A program made the translations under genes and the position numbers. Positions 6,121 to 8,194 of a DNA stretch of 8,194 nucleotides are shown here, piece by piece. The notes below the pieces were generated by a model. That model searched no databases. It was not told where the DNA came from and worked only from the letters and a program-made list of their open reading frames with translations. The stretch's first letter is position 1. Every line of letters begins with the position of its first letter. The DNA comes from Dehalococcoidia bacterium. Its GTDB lineage: Bacteria; Chloroflexota; Dehalococcoidia; JACPQF01. The stretch is from assembly GCA_030650265.1 (NCBI GenBank), contig JAUSEJ010000990.1:1-8194 (forward strand), read 5' to 3'.

Positions 6121-7404
6121 TCAGTTCTTGGCTCTGCGACCGTAGACCTTCATGACCGCTGCTGCCAGCTTCTTGGAATCGTGCCGCAGGCGGCTCTCCG
6201 TAGACACCACATCGGTGGCTACCAACTTGATATCGGGCTTGTTGAAGCCGTCGAGGGCCACAGGCGTCACGGCCGGATCTGCTGGCGTCTCGAAATTGAT
6301 GTTGTCGTTGACGATGACGTACTGGAAGATGGCCGGTCCCACATGTGACTCCAGCGCCTCCACATGGTCCCCTACGGTGAATTCATCGGTTTCTCCAGGC
6401 TGGGTGGCCACGTTGCAGACGTACACCTTGACGGCCGATGATGCCCTGATCGCCTTTTGGATGCCGTCTACCAAAAGATTGGGCAGAATGCTGGTGAACA
6501 AGCTACCAGGACCAAGAACGATCAGGTCAGCGTCCAAAATTGCCCGAATAGCATCGGGATGCGCCTGAACGTCCGCCGGCTCGAGAAAGGCCCGTTTGAT
6601 CTTCTGTGGGCTGTGGGTGATGTTTGACTCACCTTGAACGACATCCTCATCTTCCATCCTGGCACAGAGTTGTACGTCGGCCAGGGTGGAGGGGAGAATT
6701 TGTCCGCGCACAGCAAGTACTCTACTGGATTCTCGCAGGGCCTGCTCGAAATTGCCCGTGACGCCAGACATGGCGACAATGAACAGGTTGCCGAAACTGT
6801 GGCCTTCCAGTCCCGATCCACCATTGAAGCGATACTGGAGCAGTTTCGTCATCAGTGGCTCGGCGTCCGCCAAAGCGGCAATGCAGTTGCGGAAATCTCC
6901 GGGTGGCAGCACACCAAGCTCCCGTCTGAGACGGCCCGAACTGCCTCCGTCGTCGGCCACGGTCACGACCGCGGTTAGATTGCCGGTATGCTCTTTCAGG
7001 CCACGCAATAGAATTGACAGGCCCGTTCCGCCGCCAATGGCTACCACTTTCGGGCCTCGCCTCAGATATCGCTGGAAGTAGATCAAATCGACGAGGTCGT
7101 CTTCTCTTCCCTCCGGGACAAACGCCGAGAGAAGGGAACGGTTTAGGCGAAGGATCGCCGTCCCGACCAAACCCACGCCCCCAAGAACGAAGATTACACC
7201 GCGAACGTATCGATCAACGAATTGGAGCGTCACATAATAGACTATATTGGGGAAGGTATATGACTCGTAGACCTGTCGCAAGAAGTAAGCGAACCCCAGG
7301 CTGATAATCACGACACCGACTATGAGGAGAAGCAGCCAGCGTTTTATTCGCATGCCCGGGATCAGCCACTTGAGGGTGTTATCCCAGTTGAATTCGAGTT
7401 TCAT
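6121..7404 (-). CDS. yvcK: YvcK/CofD-like protein (gluconeogenesis factor family) with N-terminal membrane anchor
   Basis: This 427-residue protein has two parts. Residues 1-115 carry two likely membrane segments (about 22-41 and 66-86). From residue 118 the YvcK/CofD-like Rossmann domain begins: VVAIGGGTGLS (120-130), VTVADDGGSSGRLR (147-160), LPPGDFRNC (166-174), GHSFGNL (201-207), GPGSLFTSILPN (298-309) and CNVATQPGETDE (330-341). YvcK proteins bind UDP-N-acetylglucosamine and link central carbon use to cell-wall precursor synthesis and cell shape; they are not the F420 enzyme CofD despite the shared fold. The soluble form is about 320 residues, so the extension explains the greater length and should tether the protein to the inner membrane face. 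The ATG at 7404 follows a GAGG box eight bases upstream. It sits 30 bases after gatB, not in the rapZ-yvcK-whiA cluster of Firmicutes and Actinobacteria. Confidence 0.9.
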   Translation of the reverse strand: MKLEFNWDNTLKWLIPGMRIKRWLLLLIVGVVIISLGFAYFLRQVYESYTFPNIVYYVTLQFVDRYVRGVIFVLGGVGLVGTAILRLNRSLLSAFVPEGREDDLVDLIYFQRYLRRGPKVVAIGGGTGLSILLRGLKEHTGNLTAVVTVADDGGSSGRLRRELGVLPPGDFRNCIAALADAEPLMTKLLQYRFNGGSGLEGHSFGNLFIVAMSGVTGNFEQALRESSRVLAVRGQILPSTLADVQLCARMEDEDVVQGESNITHSPQKIKRAFLEPADVQAHPDAIRAILDADLIVLGPGSLFTSILPNLLVDGIQKAIRASSAVKVYVCNVATQPGETDEFTVGDHVEALESHVGPAIFQYVIVNDNINFETPADPAVTPVALDGFNKPDIKLVATDVVSTESRLRHDSKKLAAAVMKVYGRRAKN

Positions 7405-7434
7405 TCTGCGGTCCTCACGACACGGTCAACAAGT

Positions 7435-8194
7435 CTAGCTTTCAAGCTTTTCTGTCAGCAAACGGTTGGTTACAGCCGGGTCGGCCTTGCCCCGGGTTGC
7501 CTTCATAACCTGTCCGACCAGGAAGGTCAGAGCCTGGGCCTTTCCCGCCCGAAAATCGGTTACGGCCGGCTCATTATCGGTCAAAACTCGATCGATAATA
7601 GATTCGAGCTCGTCAACGGCGCTGATCTGCACCAGGCCTTTCTCGGCGACGATCTGAGCGGGCATTTGCCCCGTCTGGAACATCTCCTCGAATACTGTCT
7701 TCGCGATCTTGCCACTAATGGTTCCATTGTCAATCAGTTCCAGCATGGCGGCTATATGCCGGGGAGTAACGGCGCCTTGGCCTAACTCGACGCCGCTCTC
7801 GTTGAGCAACCGGGTGAACTCACCGAGAAGCCAATTGCTAACCGATTTTGCCTTCCTCTCCAGTTGGCCGGCCATCTCCCCGCCGTCAGTCTCCCGCACA
7901 CAGGCCTCAAAGAACTCGGCCATAGCCCTGGAAGTGATCAGCAGGCTAGCGTCATACAAGGACAATCCGTACCGGGCCATAAACCGATCGCGTCTGGCAT
8001 CGGGGAGTTCGGGAAGTTTGGATCTGATTCTTTCCACCCAATCCGGTGCAGAAACAAAGGAGGGTAGATCCGGCTCGGGAAAGTAACGGTAATCGTGAGC
8101 GAACTCCTTGGTGCGCTGGCTAACCGTAACTCCTCTCTCCTCTACCCAACCTCTCGTCTCCTGGACGATGCGAATGCCCCGTTCAACGTCCTCC
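7435..8194 (-). CDS. gatB: Aspartyl/glutamyl-tRNA(Asn/Gln) amidotransferase subunit B (partial, N-terminus outside window)
   Basis: The frame enters at 8193 and runs 252 codons to a TAG at 7435, the C-terminal half of a protein usually near 480-490 residues. The first codons read QETRGWVEERGVTVSQRTKEF, followed at once by AHDYRYFPEPDLP, the best-conserved GatB signature. The rest is the helical linker and the YqeY-like tail: SNWLLGEFTRLLNE, then TPRHIAAMLELI, NGTISGKIAKTVFEEM, and a final KATRGKADPAVTNRLL. GatB carries the kinase/amidotransferase site of the GatCAB complex, which converts Glu-tRNA(Gln) or Asp-tRNA(Asn) to the amidated forms in the cytoplasm; the tail grips the tRNA. An internal GTG at 8037 opens a shorter frame but lies inside the conserved protein, so it is not the start. 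The downstream yvcK-like gene follows after 30 bases, so they probably share a transcript. Confidence 0.96.
   Translation of the reverse strand, partial: EDVERGIRIVQETRGWVEERGVTVSQRTKEFAHDYRYFPEPDLPSFVSAPDWVERIRSKLPELPDARRDRFMARYGLSLYDASLLITSRAMAEFFEACVRETDGGEMAGQLERKAKSVSNWLLGEFTRLLNESGVELGQGAVTPRHIAAMLELIDNGTISGKIAKTVFEEMFQTGQMPAQIVAEKGLVQISAVDELESIIDRVLTDNEPAVTDFRAGKAQALTFLVGQVMKATRGKADPAVTNRLLTEKLES

Overview
All genes in this window lie on the minus strand, so transcription runs from high to low coordinates. The order of transcription is gatB (3' half) -> yvcK-like gene -> polytopic GT-C-type membrane protein -> family 5 solute-binding lipoprotein -> MmgE/PrpD-family protein A -> MmgE/PrpD-family protein B (cut by the window start). 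There are no RNA genes, insertion sequences, CRISPR arrays, phage genes or intrinsic terminators that I can support. The organism is bacterial: it has lipobox signals, canonical GGAGG ribosome binding sites and a GatCAB amidotransferase. The YvcK protein with an N-terminal membrane anchor next to gatB, and the style of the GT-C-like protein, remind me of Chloroflexota. That placement is an inference from memory and not a demonstrated result.

The right part (about 5900-8194) is housekeeping. gatB and the yvcK-like gene are separated by only 30 bases and are probably cotranscribed. Next comes a 239-base gap with a plausible promoter, then a membrane protein with the acidic DD motif of lipid-linked-sugar glycosyltransferases.

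The left part (1-4300) looks like an accessory uptake/catabolic unit. A 343-base intergenic region holds an extended -10 promoter (TGA-TATAAT), overlapped by a 7-bp inverted repeat and a second 6-bp palindrome, and a leader of about 230 bases. Then come a peptide/nickel-type (SBP_bac_5) lipoprotein and two tandem MmgE/PrpD paralogues, with gaps of only 39 and 17 bases. The two paralogues are about 75% identical by hand alignment except for one short block that looks shifted in frame. The simplest reading is a regulated operon that captures a solute outside the cell and processes it with a pair of related dehydratase/isomerase/decarboxylase-like enzymes. No permease or ATPase is visible here, and the substrate cannot be read from the sequence.

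I do not see an obviously new defence or mobile system. The most interesting points are the diverged enzyme pair with its local frame-shifted block, its coupling to an orphan binding protein, and the operator-like promoter of that unit.
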